Source: Adhaeribacter arboris
GTDB lineage: Bacteria > Bacteroidota > Bacteroidia > Cytophagales > Hymenobacteraceae
DNA length: 64,000 nucleotides
Assembly (NCBI RefSeq): GCF_003023845.1
Contig: NZ_PYFT01000001.1
Coordinates: 4,588,001-4,652,000 of the forward strand
Direction: 5' to 3'
Shown here piece after piece: positions 47,252 to 56,782 of the stretch (position 1 is the stretch's first letter; every line of letters starts with the position of its first letter). Below the pieces are notes generated by a model. The model did no database searches. It was not told the origin of the DNA and saw only the letters and a list, made by a program, of their open reading frames with translations. The translations under genes and the position numbers were made by a program.

Positions 47252-48073
47252 ATGAAAACCTTAACTAGCGGTTTTGTGGCAGATATGGCCGCTGCCACTC
47301 CCCGGCACCCGGATACATTTAATGAATTACTCCAAAAATGGCAAACGAAATCGTACGATGATGTGCGAATAAATTACGACGACTTCATTCAGAGTAACCC
47401 TATTTTGCAGAAGTTTTTAAACCTGGGAGCCTGTTTAACCTGGATTCTGGATGTTCGGACCATGCAATATACTTTTATCAGTAATAATGTAAAACAGATA
47501 TTAGGCTACGAGGTGCGCCATTTCTTAAAACAGGGAGCTCCTTTTATGGCCCATATCATGCATCCCGGCGATCTGCCCAAAACGCTTAAATTACTTACCC
47601 TTATCTGGGATTTTCTATTAGCCTTGCCCGTTCCTGAGCGGCAAAAATATAAATTTAACGGCGACTACCGCATTATAAAACCCGATGGCAGTTTGGTCCG
47701 GATTCTAGCGCAACATACTATTCTGCAACTCGACCGTAAAGGCAATATTACCCATTTACTCGGTACGGGTTCGGATATTACTCACTGGAAAAAGACCGAC
47801 GATGTAATTGCCTCGGTGGTTTGCACCGAAGATGATACCTGTTTTTTTTGCTCTTCCGACGATGACTGCCTAAAACCGCAAGCCCTCTTGAGCAAACGGG
47901 AACGGGAGATTATTAAATTAATCGCCGAAGGGTACAATAGTAAATACATTGCCGATAAGCTGTTCATTAGTTTTCATACGGTAAATACCCATCGCCAGAA
48001 TATTATTGAAAAAACGCATACTAAAAGCGTTACCGGCCTGATTCAATTTGCTGTTTGCCACGGCCTGATATAA
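47252..48073 (+). CDS. PAS-LuxR transcriptional regulator with Cys-rich linker
   Basis: 273 residues. Residues about 50-180 form a PAS-like sensor (CLTWILDVRTMQYTFISNNV, DYRIIKPDGSLVRILA, GTGSDITHWKKT). A short segment with Cys191, Cys197, Cys200 and Cys206 (VCTEDDTCFFCSSDDDC) follows, then a LuxR-type HTH (LLSKREREIIKLIAEGYNSK, ISFHTVNTHRQNI). The four Cys could bind a metal or an Fe-S cluster, or form disulfides. Monocistronic. Confidence 0.88.
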   Translation: MKTLTSGFVADMAAATPRHPDTFNELLQKWQTKSYDDVRINYDDFIQSNPILQKFLNLGACLTWILDVRTMQYTFISNNVKQILGYEVRHFLKQGAPFMAHIMHPGDLPKTLKLLTLIWDFLLALPVPERQKYKFNGDYRIIKPDGSLVRILAQHTILQLDRKGNITHLLGTGSDITHWKKTDDVIASVVCTEDDTCFFCSSDDDCLKPQALLSKREREIIKLIAEGYNSKYIADKLFISFHTVNTHRQNIIEKTHTKSVTGLIQFAVCHGLI

Positions 48074-48179
48074 ATAATAGATTTTAAATTATTTGCTAAG
48101 CATTTTGCTTCGTTCCCACAAGATGCTTTAGAAGAATGGGAAAGGTTGGTCTTACAAGTTAGGACAAGGCATTAAGCGA

Positions 48180-48524
48180 TTATCTTTTATAAACAGCCAA
48201 ACGAATAATTTTTCCTTGTTCATTAAAAGTAAAAACATCTACAATGGCAGCAATAGTGTTTTCGTCAATCTGAACCTCAAACTCAACGATACAAGTAAAA
48301 CCGTCAGCAAAATATTTATCGTTTATTATGGGTTTGTTTACTTTTTTTACTTGATTCAGATAAGCTGTTCTTATAGCTTCACGACCTTTAAGAGGTTTAA
48401 TCGGAGAAATTGGAATCCACTCTGCGTCTTCATCAAACAAATCTGCAATTGATTCATAATCAACAGCATTTGAAAAAGCAATGTATCTCTGAGCAATTGC
48501 TTTTATGTCAAGTAACTTTTTCAT
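48180..48524 (-). CDS. SnoaL/NTF2-like small protein
   Basis: 114 residues, AT-rich. AQRYIAFSNAVDYESIADLFDEDAEWIPISPIKPLKGREAIRTAY is the SnoaL/NTF2-like cone fold, ending AIVDVFTFNEQGKIIRLAVYKR. Such proteins serve as isomerases, cyclases or ligand-binding proteins; function not predictable. Isolated on the minus strand. Confidence 0.85.
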   Translation of the reverse strand: MKKLLDIKAIAQRYIAFSNAVDYESIADLFDEDAEWIPISPIKPLKGREAIRTAYLNQVKKVNKPIINDKYFADGFTCIVEFEVQIDENTIAAIVDVFTFNEQGKIIRLAVYKR

Positions 48525-48648
48525 CTTTCTTTATCAAGCTTCTTAAAGTCCCTATCTAAAATCTTTTATTCTAACTTTTATGGAATGGTTATGATTTTAC
48601 AATTTGTTTTTGATAACTTCTTCGGAGTAAATCTAGGTGATAGCCAAT

Positions 48649-48685
48649 AAAAAAGCCTGCTTCCGTTAAAGAAGCAGGCTTTTTA
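48649..48685 (-). terminator. Terminator of ferritin gene
   Basis: AAAAAGCCTGCTTC (48650-48663) and GAAGCAGGCTTTTT (48671-48684) form a 14-bp stem with a 7-base loop. It lies 22 bp beyond the ferritin stop on the minus strand. Confidence 0.9.
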
Positions 48686-48706
48686 CTACAATAATCAAGC
48701 AGATGT

Positions 48707-49231
48707 TTAATTATCGTATTTTATTTTAGGCACGGCTTTATCAATTTCGTAACGGCCGGTACCTTCTTCGCCAATCACATCAAATAATTCTAAAGCACGA
48801 CGGGCCACGTATTCTTCTTCCACCTGCTCTTTCAGGAACCACTGCAGGAACTGGAAAGTCATAAAATCTTTGCTCCGGAAACAAGCATCGGCCATGCGGT
48901 TAAATTGCTGCGTTACATAAATTTCCTGTTGCAAAGCTTGTTCAAATACGGTCCGGAAAGATTCAAAATCCTGCGGAATATTAACTACTTCCGGTGAAAT
49001 GGCATGCCCGCCCAAATCGTTCACAAAATTGAACAACTTAAGCATGTGCTCGCGTTCTTCACCGGATTGCTTCTGGAAATAACCCGCGCTATAATCAAAT
49101 CCGTTGCGATTACACCACGACGACATCGCCAAATATACGGCCGAGGAGTGGGCCTCCACTTTTATCTGCTCGTTTAAGAGTTTTTCTATTTCTTCGGAAA
49201 GCGAAGTTCTAAGTCTGAGTAAGTCTTTCAT
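48707..49231 (-). CDS. ftnA: Ferritin
   Basis: 174 residues, four-helix-bundle non-heme ferritin. LSEEIEKLLNEQIKVEAHSSAVYLAMSSWCNR covers helix A with the ferroxidase Glu residues, EEREHMLKLFNFVNDLGG is helix B, and QFLQWFLKEQVEEEYVARRAL is helix D. It stores iron and limits Fenton chemistry. No adjacent iron-uptake genes. Confidence 0.93.
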   Translation of the reverse strand: MKDLLRLRTSLSEEIEKLLNEQIKVEAHSSAVYLAMSSWCNRNGFDYSAGYFQKQSGEEREHMLKLFNFVNDLGGHAISPEVVNIPQDFESFRTVFEQALQQEIYVTQQFNRMADACFRSKDFMTFQFLQWFLKEQVEEEYVARRALELFDVIGEEGTGRYEIDKAVPKIKYDN

Positions 49232-49386
49232 GATTCTATTATTTTCATAAAAAAAGTCAGGTACTATCTAAAGTCCTGACTTAAATTTAACTTATTATTT
49301 TCGAAAAAGTTTTAAAACAAGTTGTTTTTCCCGAAATACAGATTTAATCTAAATAAAAAAAGGTGTATTAAATAGGTATTTAATGT

Positions 49387-49737
49387 TTACACAGCCATCG
49401 CGTGCAGGCTCTCGTACACCAAACTGTTGAGCTCAATCATGACTTTAGCACCCTGCAGCAACTCCCGGAAATGCAAAACATCGGTAAGGGTTAAAACAAA
49501 ACAACGCTCAGAACGGTGCGGCATTAAAATAACCACATCGGCGGTACGATCGGTATTTTGCGCCATCTCGTTTACGTTAATGGCTTCGAGTTGCTTTTTG
49601 AGTAATTTAAAATCCTGCCAAGTAAAAGGCGATTTACCCCCGGCAAATTCTACCCAATAACAATTGCGGCGGTTGCACTGGTAAACGGCCCCCTGCGCTG
49701 TCCGGAATATTTCAAGCAAATTACATTTCGTACCCAT
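49387..49737 (-). CDS. DUF6686-like small protein
   Basis: 116 residues with CNLLEIFRTAQGAVYQCNRRNCYWVEFAGGKSPFTWQDF at the start and a C-terminal LTDVLHFRELLQGAKVMIEL helix. It resembles a small Bacteroidota family of unknown function, which I believe is DUF6686 but cannot confirm. Soluble. No obvious partners; 155 bp upstream of ferritin in the direction of transcription, so cotranscription is possible. Confidence 0.6.
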   Translation of the reverse strand: MGTKCNLLEIFRTAQGAVYQCNRRNCYWVEFAGGKSPFTWQDFKLLKKQLEAINVNEMAQNTDRTADVVILMPHRSERCFVLTLTDVLHFRELLQGAKVMIELNSLVYESLHAMAV

Positions 49738-49995
49738 ACTCTAACCTTTACCGGTGGATTTTTTACTCACCGGAATACTACAAATGTAAACACTGTTTAG
49801 AATTAGTCCAAATAAACTAAGAGAAAATCTTTTTGATTCTCTTATTTTTTCTGAATGCCGTAAGTAACGATGCTCTCTCCGGCAGGTGAGCAAACTTTAG
49901 AAGTGCTTTTGAAAGCCCTAAAAGAAAAGAGTGGGAGGGAAGTTATTAAACAAAACAGATTTAAAGAAAACAGCTAAAGGTTAATCTTCTGATGT

Positions 49996-51039
49996 ATGTC
50001 TGTTAGATACTTAAAGGCTTGCGTATACGTCTTCTGGTCTGCCAGCATGCTACTGATATTTACTTGTCCATCTAAAACTAAATTACCGGTTAATAATAAA
50101 CATTCGCGACACAATCCATCCCCTATGCAAGTTACTTTTGTCCGTCAGAAATTATTACCCAACGTCCCTTCGGGCTCGGGCTTAGAGGTAATTGGTAATA
50201 AAGTATTTATCATCGGCGACGATTCGCTGTTGCTGTATCAATTGCAAGCGGATACCTGGGAATTAATTAAAACGTATCCCTTACTGAAAACCGAGCATTT
50301 TGCCACGGGCCGCATTCCCAAACCCCTTAAACCGGATTTAGAATGTTTAGCGAGTTTTACCTTCCATAATAATACCTATTTACTGGCTTTCGGTTCCGGC
50401 TCTACTTCCGGGCGCACCATGGGCTACCTGGTGCAACTAGCCCATTCCCCGGAAGCGCCACCTGTTGTTCAGGCAATCTCCCTGGAATTGCTTTACCAAG
50501 CTTTACAAGCCGATATTGCGGTTACCGCAGGGGGCACTTTAAACCTGGAAGCTGCCGCTACTTCTCCGGACCATTTGTATTTGCTGCAACGGTCGGTGAA
50601 CAACGGGCCGGATGCCTTACTTACTTTTTCGTTGCCGGAATTTATGGCTTACCTGCAGCACCTAAACAGCAACTTACCCCATTACACGGTGGCTCGCTTG
50701 CAATTACCTCAAATAAATAATAATAAGGCCGGCTTTTCCGGCGCCAGTTTTTTCGATAAGAAATTATTTATTACGGCTTCCGTTGAAAACACCATTGATG
50801 CTTACCTCGACGGCGAAGTGCTGGGTAGTTTTGTGGGGTATATTCAAATAAATCCGAACTCAGAACCGACTCTTTATACGGCGCGCCTGACCGATAAAGC
50901 CGGCCGGTTTTACCTGGGGAAAGTAGAATCTATTAGTATTGTGCAGAAAAAAGATGCCAATCAATACCAGGCATTGGCGATTACCGATAACGACCATGGA
51001 CAATCGGAATTACTCGAATTTGTGCTTACTTTGCCCTAA
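49996..51039 (+). CDS. Exported beta-propeller-like protein, DUF6929-like
   Basis: 347 residues. The N-terminus has a hydrophobic segment (ACVYVFWSASMLLIFTC) that fits a signal peptide or lipobox. The rest is rich in repeated beta strands: SGSGLEVIGNKVFIIGDDS, DLECLASFTFHNNTYLLAFGSGS, LNLEAAATSPDHLYLLQRS. The pattern suggests a phytase-like or SMP30-like propeller. I think DUF6929 but cannot check. Confidence 0.65.
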   Translation: MSVRYLKACVYVFWSASMLLIFTCPSKTKLPVNNKHSRHNPSPMQVTFVRQKLLPNVPSGSGLEVIGNKVFIIGDDSLLLYQLQADTWELIKTYPLLKTEHFATGRIPKPLKPDLECLASFTFHNNTYLLAFGSGSTSGRTMGYLVQLAHSPEAPPVVQAISLELLYQALQADIAVTAGGTLNLEAAATSPDHLYLLQRSVNNGPDALLTFSLPEFMAYLQHLNSNLPHYTVARLQLPQINNNKAGFSGASFFDKKLFITASVENTIDAYLDGEVLGSFVGYIQINPNSEPTLYTARLTDKAGRFYLGKVESISIVQKKDANQYQALAITDNDHGQSELLEFVLTLP

Positions 51040-51140
51040 GCTAACCCGTTTGCTGCCACCTGATTATCAGGTTGAAATTTAGTCAAACTCAACTCTTTGC
51101 TTTGGTTCCCGTTCTGAAATTAAACCCATTCTTCATTATC

Positions 51141-51590
51141 ATGGAAACAGCTGAACAAAAAATAGTTAGTACCCTGCAAGAACTTACTCAGTTCATAAAC
51201 GATGGCCACAAAGGGTATGAACATGCCGCTAAAGAAACCACTAATCCGCAGCTCCGGCAGCTTTACCAAACCTTAGCGGGCCAACGAGCCGAGTTTGCCC
51301 AGGAGTTGAACGAAATAATCAAAAACCACGGCGGTACTGCCCAAACCAGTACTACCACCAAAGGCAAAATCTTCCGGCAATGGATAGATGCCAAAGCGGC
51401 TCTTACCAACCGCGACGATAACAATATATTAAGTTCTAACCTGTACGGCGAAGAGTGGGCTCAGAAAGCATACAACAATGCCTTACAGCAACCCGATTTA
51501 CCCCAGCCTATTCGCCAATTGGTAGAACGGCAAAAACTAGCTTTAGAACAAACGTACCAAACTTTGCAAAAATTGAAAGATGCCGACTAA
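51141..51590 (+). CDS. PA2169-type four-helix-bundle protein (DUF2383)
   Basis: 149 residues from METAEQKIVSTLQELTQFIN (ATG 51141); the in-frame ATG at 51072 is probably not used. The long amphipathic helices (ELTQFINDGHKGYEHAAKET, GQRAEFAQELNEIIKNHGG) and the DUF2383 pattern fit a ferritin-like fold, but no metal-ligand quartet is obvious. Function unknown; members are often stress-induced. Confidence 0.85.
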   Translation: METAEQKIVSTLQELTQFINDGHKGYEHAAKETTNPQLRQLYQTLAGQRAEFAQELNEIIKNHGGTAQTSTTTKGKIFRQWIDAKAALTNRDDNNILSSNLYGEEWAQKAYNNALQQPDLPQPIRQLVERQKLALEQTYQTLQKLKDAD

Positions 51591-51875
51591 TTCTTTTTAC
51601 CTTAATCGCAAGTAAAATATTAGCTCTCCGGATTAAAATATTTTACCAAATACCAATCAGGAAGACGTATTTGGTAATGTAATTTCCACTATTTAGAAGA
51701 ACCAATTAACAAAAGAGGCTTGCCGGTTAGGAGACGAGCACGAACCGTAATTAATTTATAGCGCAGTACAGGGAGAGTTGAAACAAACAGGTAATAAAAA
51801 CTAAACTTGGTATAATTTATCTGGATCTTTAACCTACCAGCTCCACTTACCCAATAATTAAACCTATAAGCTCTT
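51591..51875. other. Intergenic region, nothing recognised
   Basis: About 285 bp between convergent genes, AT-rich, without an ORF I can support. It ends at the terminator hairpin at 51876. Confidence 0.4.
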
Positions 51876-51920
51876 AAACAATAAAGGAGAGCTGTGATGG
51901 GCAGCTCTCCTTTATTGTTT
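51876..51920. terminator. Strong terminator after kelch/T9SS gene
   Basis: AAACAATAAAGGAGAGCTG and CAGCTCTCCTTTATTGTTT form a perfect 19-bp stem with a 7-base loop, immediately 3' (on the minus strand) of the kelch gene and usable from both sides. Confidence 0.92.
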
Positions 51921-51932
51921 AATTTCAGCAAA

Positions 51933-53624
51933 CTACTCAACGAGTACTTTCATCTGCTTTCTGCCGGATCTGCCTTGCGCGCTTATAATATAATAGCCTC
52001 GTTTATAGTTTTGGACCGGTATTTCCGTTTGAGCGGAGCCATTAGCGTGTAAGTACAAAGTTTTAGATTGAACCATTCTGCCCAGCGCATCGTGCAGAAG
52101 AATATTAACTGTTTCCTGGCTGGAATAACCGTTCACTTGAACATGAAGAACGCCGCCGGAACTAGGATTAGGATAAACCTGTAGATTTAAGCTCTGCTTT
52201 TCCCGTTGCGTTACCGAACGAGTAACAGGTATTTTACGGCTGATCGAGGTCTGCAGGGCACCCAAAGGCTGACTGCTACCGGAGTTGCTTACTTTAAACG
52301 ATAGGGTTAACGAAGTGCCGGACGCGCCGTTTCCGCTCGCTCCGGAGTACGGAGTTGCCTGTAAAGAATAACTACCTTCCGCAGGTACCCAGCCGACGTA
52401 GTCTCCGCTATTTTCTCCAAATAAGGCATAGGGTGGGCTACTTTCGGTTCTGGTATGCAATCTGGTACCGGAAAGCACCAATTTTACGCTGCCAACGGTG
52501 CTAGGGCTAGTATTTGCCCGGATGCTCAGGTTCTTAGTAGAGAAATTAGCTAAGTTTAAGGTTGCCCCATCCGAAATAGTTTGAATATCTTTATTCGTAT
52601 CGGCATTTACTAAAGTATAACTAACTACCTGCTGACTAGAAGTACTGCCACCTACCGTTACATTTACGCAAAAACTGGCGCTTGTAAAAGTGGTACCCGT
52701 TCCGGTTCCTTTAATCGTAACAGTAGCCGAGTAACTTCCTTTAGCTAAGCCGGTAGCATCTATGGTAGCTTCCATATCTACTCCGGTTGGAATAGCCGTT
52801 CCTGTGGCACGTTTGGTTACTTTAAGCCAGTTAGCATTAGAAGTTAAACTATACGTTTTTTTTCCTTCGATTGTATAGAGCAGATTCTTAATTACCACTT
52901 TTGTATTGGTATTTACGGCTTTGCTGAAACACTTGGCCACAAACCCAAACTTGTAAGGTGTATGGCGGGTAAAATTGGCCGTATAAGTTTCTCTACGTTC
53001 ATTAGAAACACTAGAGTTTAAGGCCCCGTGCGAGATAATTATTTTACTGCCAACAACTTTACTGGATATGCCAAAATACGTATTAGGTAATTTAAACTGA
53101 GTCGCATTTGCCCAGGAACCCAGACCATTGTTTCCTTCCGGGGTAAGGACCAATACCGTATTTTGCCCGGCATTAGAAGAGCCTTGTCCGGCAACTACGT
53201 AAATTTTTCCATCTACCGGAAACGTGCCCATTTCGTTGTGCGAGCGCGGAGCCGGTAAATTGGTAAGTCGAGTCCAGGTATTCGCTATGGGGTTGTAGGA
53301 ATGAACAAATACTTGTTCAGTAGCGTCGCAGTCGTGCCGGTATTGGCCGCCAATAGCGTAAATTTTACCTCCTAATACGGCTGTACTCAAATGATTACGC
53401 GGGATAGGCATAGGCGCGCTTTTGTTTTCCCATTTGGCCGAGGAGGGGCTGGAAATCCATTTATCTACGTCTAAGGTTAAGTGGTATTTGTTCTGGTCGA
53501 TGCAGGTAGTTGGCGAAAAACCGCCAAAAACGTGGATGGTACGGCCAATTAATGCGGCTCCACCCCCCCTAAAGGCAGCGCCTGTCCGGTAGCCGGATTT
53601 TTCAATTGTGGGCCATTTAGCCAC
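51933..53624 (-). pseudogene. Kelch-repeat T9SS-secreted protein, C-terminal part (frameshift)
   Basis: 563 codons open, starting in the middle of a kelch region (GAALIGRTIHVFGGFSPTT) and continuing through further kelch motifs, a central all-beta region, and a C-terminal T9SS sorting domain (LQVYPNPSSGGVLHVQV, GYYIISAQGRSGRKQMKVLVE). It is separated from its N-terminal part by a frame change at a seven-C run (53573-53579 on the plus strand, poly-G in the gene). With eight Gs the frames join as PLGGGGAALIG. The first Met at 53624 is not the true start. Confidence 0.85.
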
Positions 53625-54037
53625 CGGTTATTTGTAATGTCGTAAATAATCACCTGGCTGGTGGCCGGTCCGTTGGTATCTTTGGCCCGGCCACCAATGT
53701 GCCAGATTTTATCGTCTACGAGTACTACGCCTTGATGGCTTACGGCTTTGCCACTAGGAAAAGAGGCTCGCAACGTCCATTTATTTGTGGCCGGATCATA
53801 TACTTCACTGGCTGGTTCAAGATTGGGATACTCTCCAAAACCGCCGAATACATATATTTTGTTATTATATAAAACGCTGGGGCACTCAGAACGTTTGCGA
53901 AGGGCATCTGCTTTGCGGGTCCATTGCGCAAAAGAAAAATTAGCCTGTAAAAATAGTAATCCGGTAAGTAAAAGAATGGAGTAAAGCTGTAATCCCTGCT
54001 GTTTCCCTCTGGCAAAGTAAATGTAAGCTTGTTTCAT
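53549..54037 (-). pseudogene. Kelch-repeat T9SS-secreted protein, N-terminal part
   Basis: 162 codons: a signal peptide (YSILLLTGLLFLQANFSFAQ), then kelch motifs (SVLYNNKIYVFGGFGEYP, SHQGVVLVDDKIWHIGGR, VIIYDITNNRWLNGPQL), ending prematurely after the poly-G tract. Joined to the next frame it would make a roughly 700-residue secreted kelch protein with a C-terminal sorting domain. Likely role is on the cell surface or outside; partner unknown. Confidence 0.85.
53573..53579 (-). other. Poly-G tract at kelch-gene frameshift
   Basis: Seven consecutive Gs in the coding direction (seven Cs as given). Eight would restore the frame of the 700-residue protein. Confidence 0.85.
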
Positions 54038-54702
54038 AATTTTAATTTTTAATCAGTGAAAACAGGTAAGTAGTTAAGGATAAGTACTTATTAGTTGTTC
54101 GTTGCTCGGCTAATCATTATTTGGTAAGCTACTTTAAAGAGTAGACTAAACTAATTTCGTCGGAGTACTTAGATACTTAAAACTTATTACTAATCATTCA
54201 ATAAAAAATAGACTTTTACTATTAAGAACTGTTGTTATTAGAAATAATAGGCAGAAGTGTTATTTACAGTGTTACTTATTACTGTAGTAGAGACCGGGAA
54301 GGAGTGTATTTACAAAAGATCAGAAATATTTAAGTTCTGTATGCTATTGTAGGATTAAAATAATAAAAAGTTTTAATTAACCATAATTTTTGCAAAGTTA
54401 TTTTTCAATTCGTTGCATAAATAGAAAGAAGCAAACCTTAGTGCTTGATTTATTGCTTTTTACAGTTTTTATAATTTCTTCGATTCCTTTTGAATGGTTA
54501 CAGTTTCTTTATAGCAGTCAGTTTCGTTGTAAGTACTAATTGTACCTTGAGTTTCGGTGGCAACTTACTTTTTCTCGCGCTTACGCTGGAGTAGGCCGTT
54601 GTATTTAATTTAATAAGAATTTTTCCCTGACTTTATTCGGTAAGTTAAGCGCTTTTGTAGTACTTTTCTGCTTCCGGTTATTGACCCGGCCATTCTAACG
54701 CT
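54038..54702. other. 665-bp divergent intergenic region
   Basis: Lies between the kelch gene and the GHMP kinase gene. It has a second copy of the AGTTGTTCGTTGCTCG repeat at 54092-54172. The rest is AT-rich with no ORF, and must hold both promoters. Confidence 0.45.
54092..54172. repeat. Intergenic repeat copy (family shared with 21309)
   Basis: AGTTGTTCGTTGCTCGGCTA and GTCGGAGTACTTAG match the ends of the block at 21309-21400, with diverged middle sequence (TAAGCTACTTTAAAGAGTAG is itself partly palindromic). Confidence 0.5.
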
Positions 54703-55698
54703 ATGATTATTGAAGCCCGTGCATACGCCAGAGCCGCTATCTTAGGCAACCCCTCGGATGGTTATTTTGGTAAAACTATTTCGCTGATTGTTAAAAATTT
54801 TGGGGCGCATATTTTATTATACCAAACCCCGGAGTTAGTAATTGAACCTCAACCCCAGGACATTAATCAGTTTAAAAATATTTTTCAGTTACAAGACCAG
54901 GTAAATTTAACGGGCTATCACGGAGGCGCGCCCTTGCTGAAAGCGGCCATTAAAAAGTTTGTGGAATATTGCCAGCAGCAACAAATTAAACTTGATAATA
55001 AGAACTTTACCATCCGCTATAATTCGTCTATTCCGCGCCAGATTGGGCTGGCGGGTAGCAGCGCTATTATAATTGCTACTTTGCGGGGCTTAATGCAGTT
55101 TTACAACGTACAAATTCCCCAGGAGATTTTACCTAATCTGGCTCTAGCCGTAGAAACCGAAGAACTAGGCATAAACGCGGGTTTGCAGGATCGCGTTATT
55201 CAAACGTACGAAGGTTGCGTGTACATGAATTTTGACAAACAGCTACTGGCCGAAAAAAAACACGGCTTGTACGAACCACTCGATCCTGACTTACTGCCTA
55301 ACTTATATATTGCGTATAAAACGGAATTGGGCAAAGTATCGGGCAAAGTGCTGAACGATATCAAAACCCGTTACGATAAAGGCGACCCGCACGTAATTAA
55401 CACTTTAAACCGAATTGCAAGTTTAGCCGATGCCGGCAAAACCGCTTTGCTTCAGCGCGATTACACCACCTTGCACCAACTAATGAACGAGAATTTCGAC
55501 CAGCGCTGCCAGATTATGAAAATCAGCGAGAGCAATATGGAGTTGATCAATACGGCCCGGCAATGCGGGGCTTCGGCCACCTTTACCGGTTCCGGCGGTT
55601 CGGTAATTGGTATCTACGAAAACGACGAAATGCTAAACAAACTCGTAGCCGAAATGCGCAAAGTAAACGCCCGGGTGATAAAGCCTACGATAGTGTAA
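54703..55698 (+). CDS. GHMP kinase, glucuronokinase-like
   Basis: 331 residues. The phosphate-binding motif is GLAGSSA (115-121, in IPRQIGLAGSSAIIIATLRG), the early motif is ARAAILGNPSDGYFGKT, and the late TGSGGSVIG is motif 3. These match GHMP small-molecule kinases, and the overall sequence looks like glucuronokinase. Next comes galU, 199 bp downstream on the same strand, suggesting a route from a free sugar acid to a UDP-sugar. Substrate is inferred. Confidence 0.82.
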   Translation: MIIEARAYARAAILGNPSDGYFGKTISLIVKNFGAHILLYQTPELVIEPQPQDINQFKNIFQLQDQVNLTGYHGGAPLLKAAIKKFVEYCQQQQIKLDNKNFTIRYNSSIPRQIGLAGSSAIIIATLRGLMQFYNVQIPQEILPNLALAVETEELGINAGLQDRVIQTYEGCVYMNFDKQLLAEKKHGLYEPLDPDLLPNLYIAYKTELGKVSGKVLNDIKTRYDKGDPHVINTLNRIASLADAGKTALLQRDYTTLHQLMNENFDQRCQIMKISESNMELINTARQCGASATFTGSGGSVIGIYENDEMLNKLVAEMRKVNARVIKPTIV

Positions 55699-55702
55699 AA
55701 GT

Positions 55703-55890
55703 TGGATGGTTGAAAAGTTGAAAGGTTAAAAAGTTTGAAAGTTCTTTAACGATTGGATATGCGTGTTTTCACACTATTCAACACTTCAACATTTAGCAAT
55801 TTAAAGCTGAGCTATCGACTAAATTAAAGAAATTGAAACATTTTAGTCTATGGACAATCGACCATGGACTATGGACTATGGACTATAAAG
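55703..55890. repeat. Simple repeats between GHMP kinase and galU
   Basis: GGTTGAAAAGTTGAAAGG near 55708-55726 resembles the track at 27780. Around 55856-55885 ATGGACT is repeated in tandem (ACCATGGACTATGGACTATG). These are low-complexity words of unknown role. Confidence 0.6.
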
Positions 55891-55896
55891 AAACTT

Positions 55897-56772
55897 ATGG
55901 TAAAAAAAGCAGTAATACCCGCAGCCGGTTTCGGCACCCGTTTTTTGCCGGCTACTAAGGCGCAGCCGAAAGAAATGCTTCCGATTATTGATACTCCTAC
56001 CATCCAGTACGTGGTGCAGGAAGCCGTTGACTCTGGCATTGAAGATATTCTGATTATTACCGGTAAAGGAAAGGGTGCCATTGCCGACCATTTTGACCGC
56101 AGTTTTGAGCTGGAACAGCGCCTGGAAGAGAAGAACGAAGAAGCTTTGTATAAAGAAATGCGCCGCTTATCGGAAATGGCCAATATTTATTTTATCCGCC
56201 AGAAAGAAATTAACGGTTTGGGCGATGCCATTTACCACGCCAAAAGCCACACCGGTACCGAACCGTTTGCGGTACTCCTGGGCGATACGGTAATTGATTC
56301 TATTATCCCAGTTACCCAGCAGCTAATTGATATTTACCAGCAGTACCAGGCCACCGTAATTGCCGTAGAAGTGGTGCCGCACGATAAGGTAAATCGGTAC
56401 GGTATTGTGGGCGGCCAGAATATCAGCGATTCCATTATGGAGTTAAATACCTTAATTGAAAAACCGGCCGTAGAAACGGCTCCATCTAACCTGGCCATTG
56501 CCGGTCGGTACATTTTAACGCCCGAAATTTACCGATCTCTCGAAGAAACACCCAAAGGAAAAAACAACGAAATTCAGCTAACCGATGCCATGCTGCATTT
56601 GCTGAGCACCGAAAAACTGTACTCCTGCTCCATCGAGGGCAAACGCTACGATATTGGTAATAAGCTTGATTTTCTTAAAACCAACGTGGAATTTGCCTTA
56701 AAACGCAAAGAGTTTGCCGCTCCCTTTTTTAAATACCTGCAGGAGATCGTTCGTACCCACGAACTGAAGTAA
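55897..56772 (+). CDS. galU: UTP--glucose-1-phosphate uridylyltransferase
   Basis: 291 residues from MVKKAVIPAAGFGTRFLPAT (ATG 55897; an upstream in-frame ATG at 55864 lies in repeats). PAAGFGTRFLPATKAQPKEM is the nucleotide loop with catalytic Lys, and ITGKGKGAIADHFDRS and LIEKPAVETAPSNLAIAGRY are typical GalU. It supplies UDP-glucose for glycans, and with the kinase upstream may extend to UDP-glucuronate-type sugars. Confidence 0.94.
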   Translation: MVKKAVIPAAGFGTRFLPATKAQPKEMLPIIDTPTIQYVVQEAVDSGIEDILIITGKGKGAIADHFDRSFELEQRLEEKNEEALYKEMRRLSEMANIYFIRQKEINGLGDAIYHAKSHTGTEPFAVLLGDTVIDSIIPVTQQLIDIYQQYQATVIAVEVVPHDKVNRYGIVGGQNISDSIMELNTLIEKPAVETAPSNLAIAGRYILTPEIYRSLEETPKGKNNEIQLTDAMLHLLSTEKLYSCSIEGKRYDIGNKLDFLKTNVEFALKRKEFAAPFFKYLQEIVRTHELK

Positions 56773-56782
56773 GATGCTGAAT

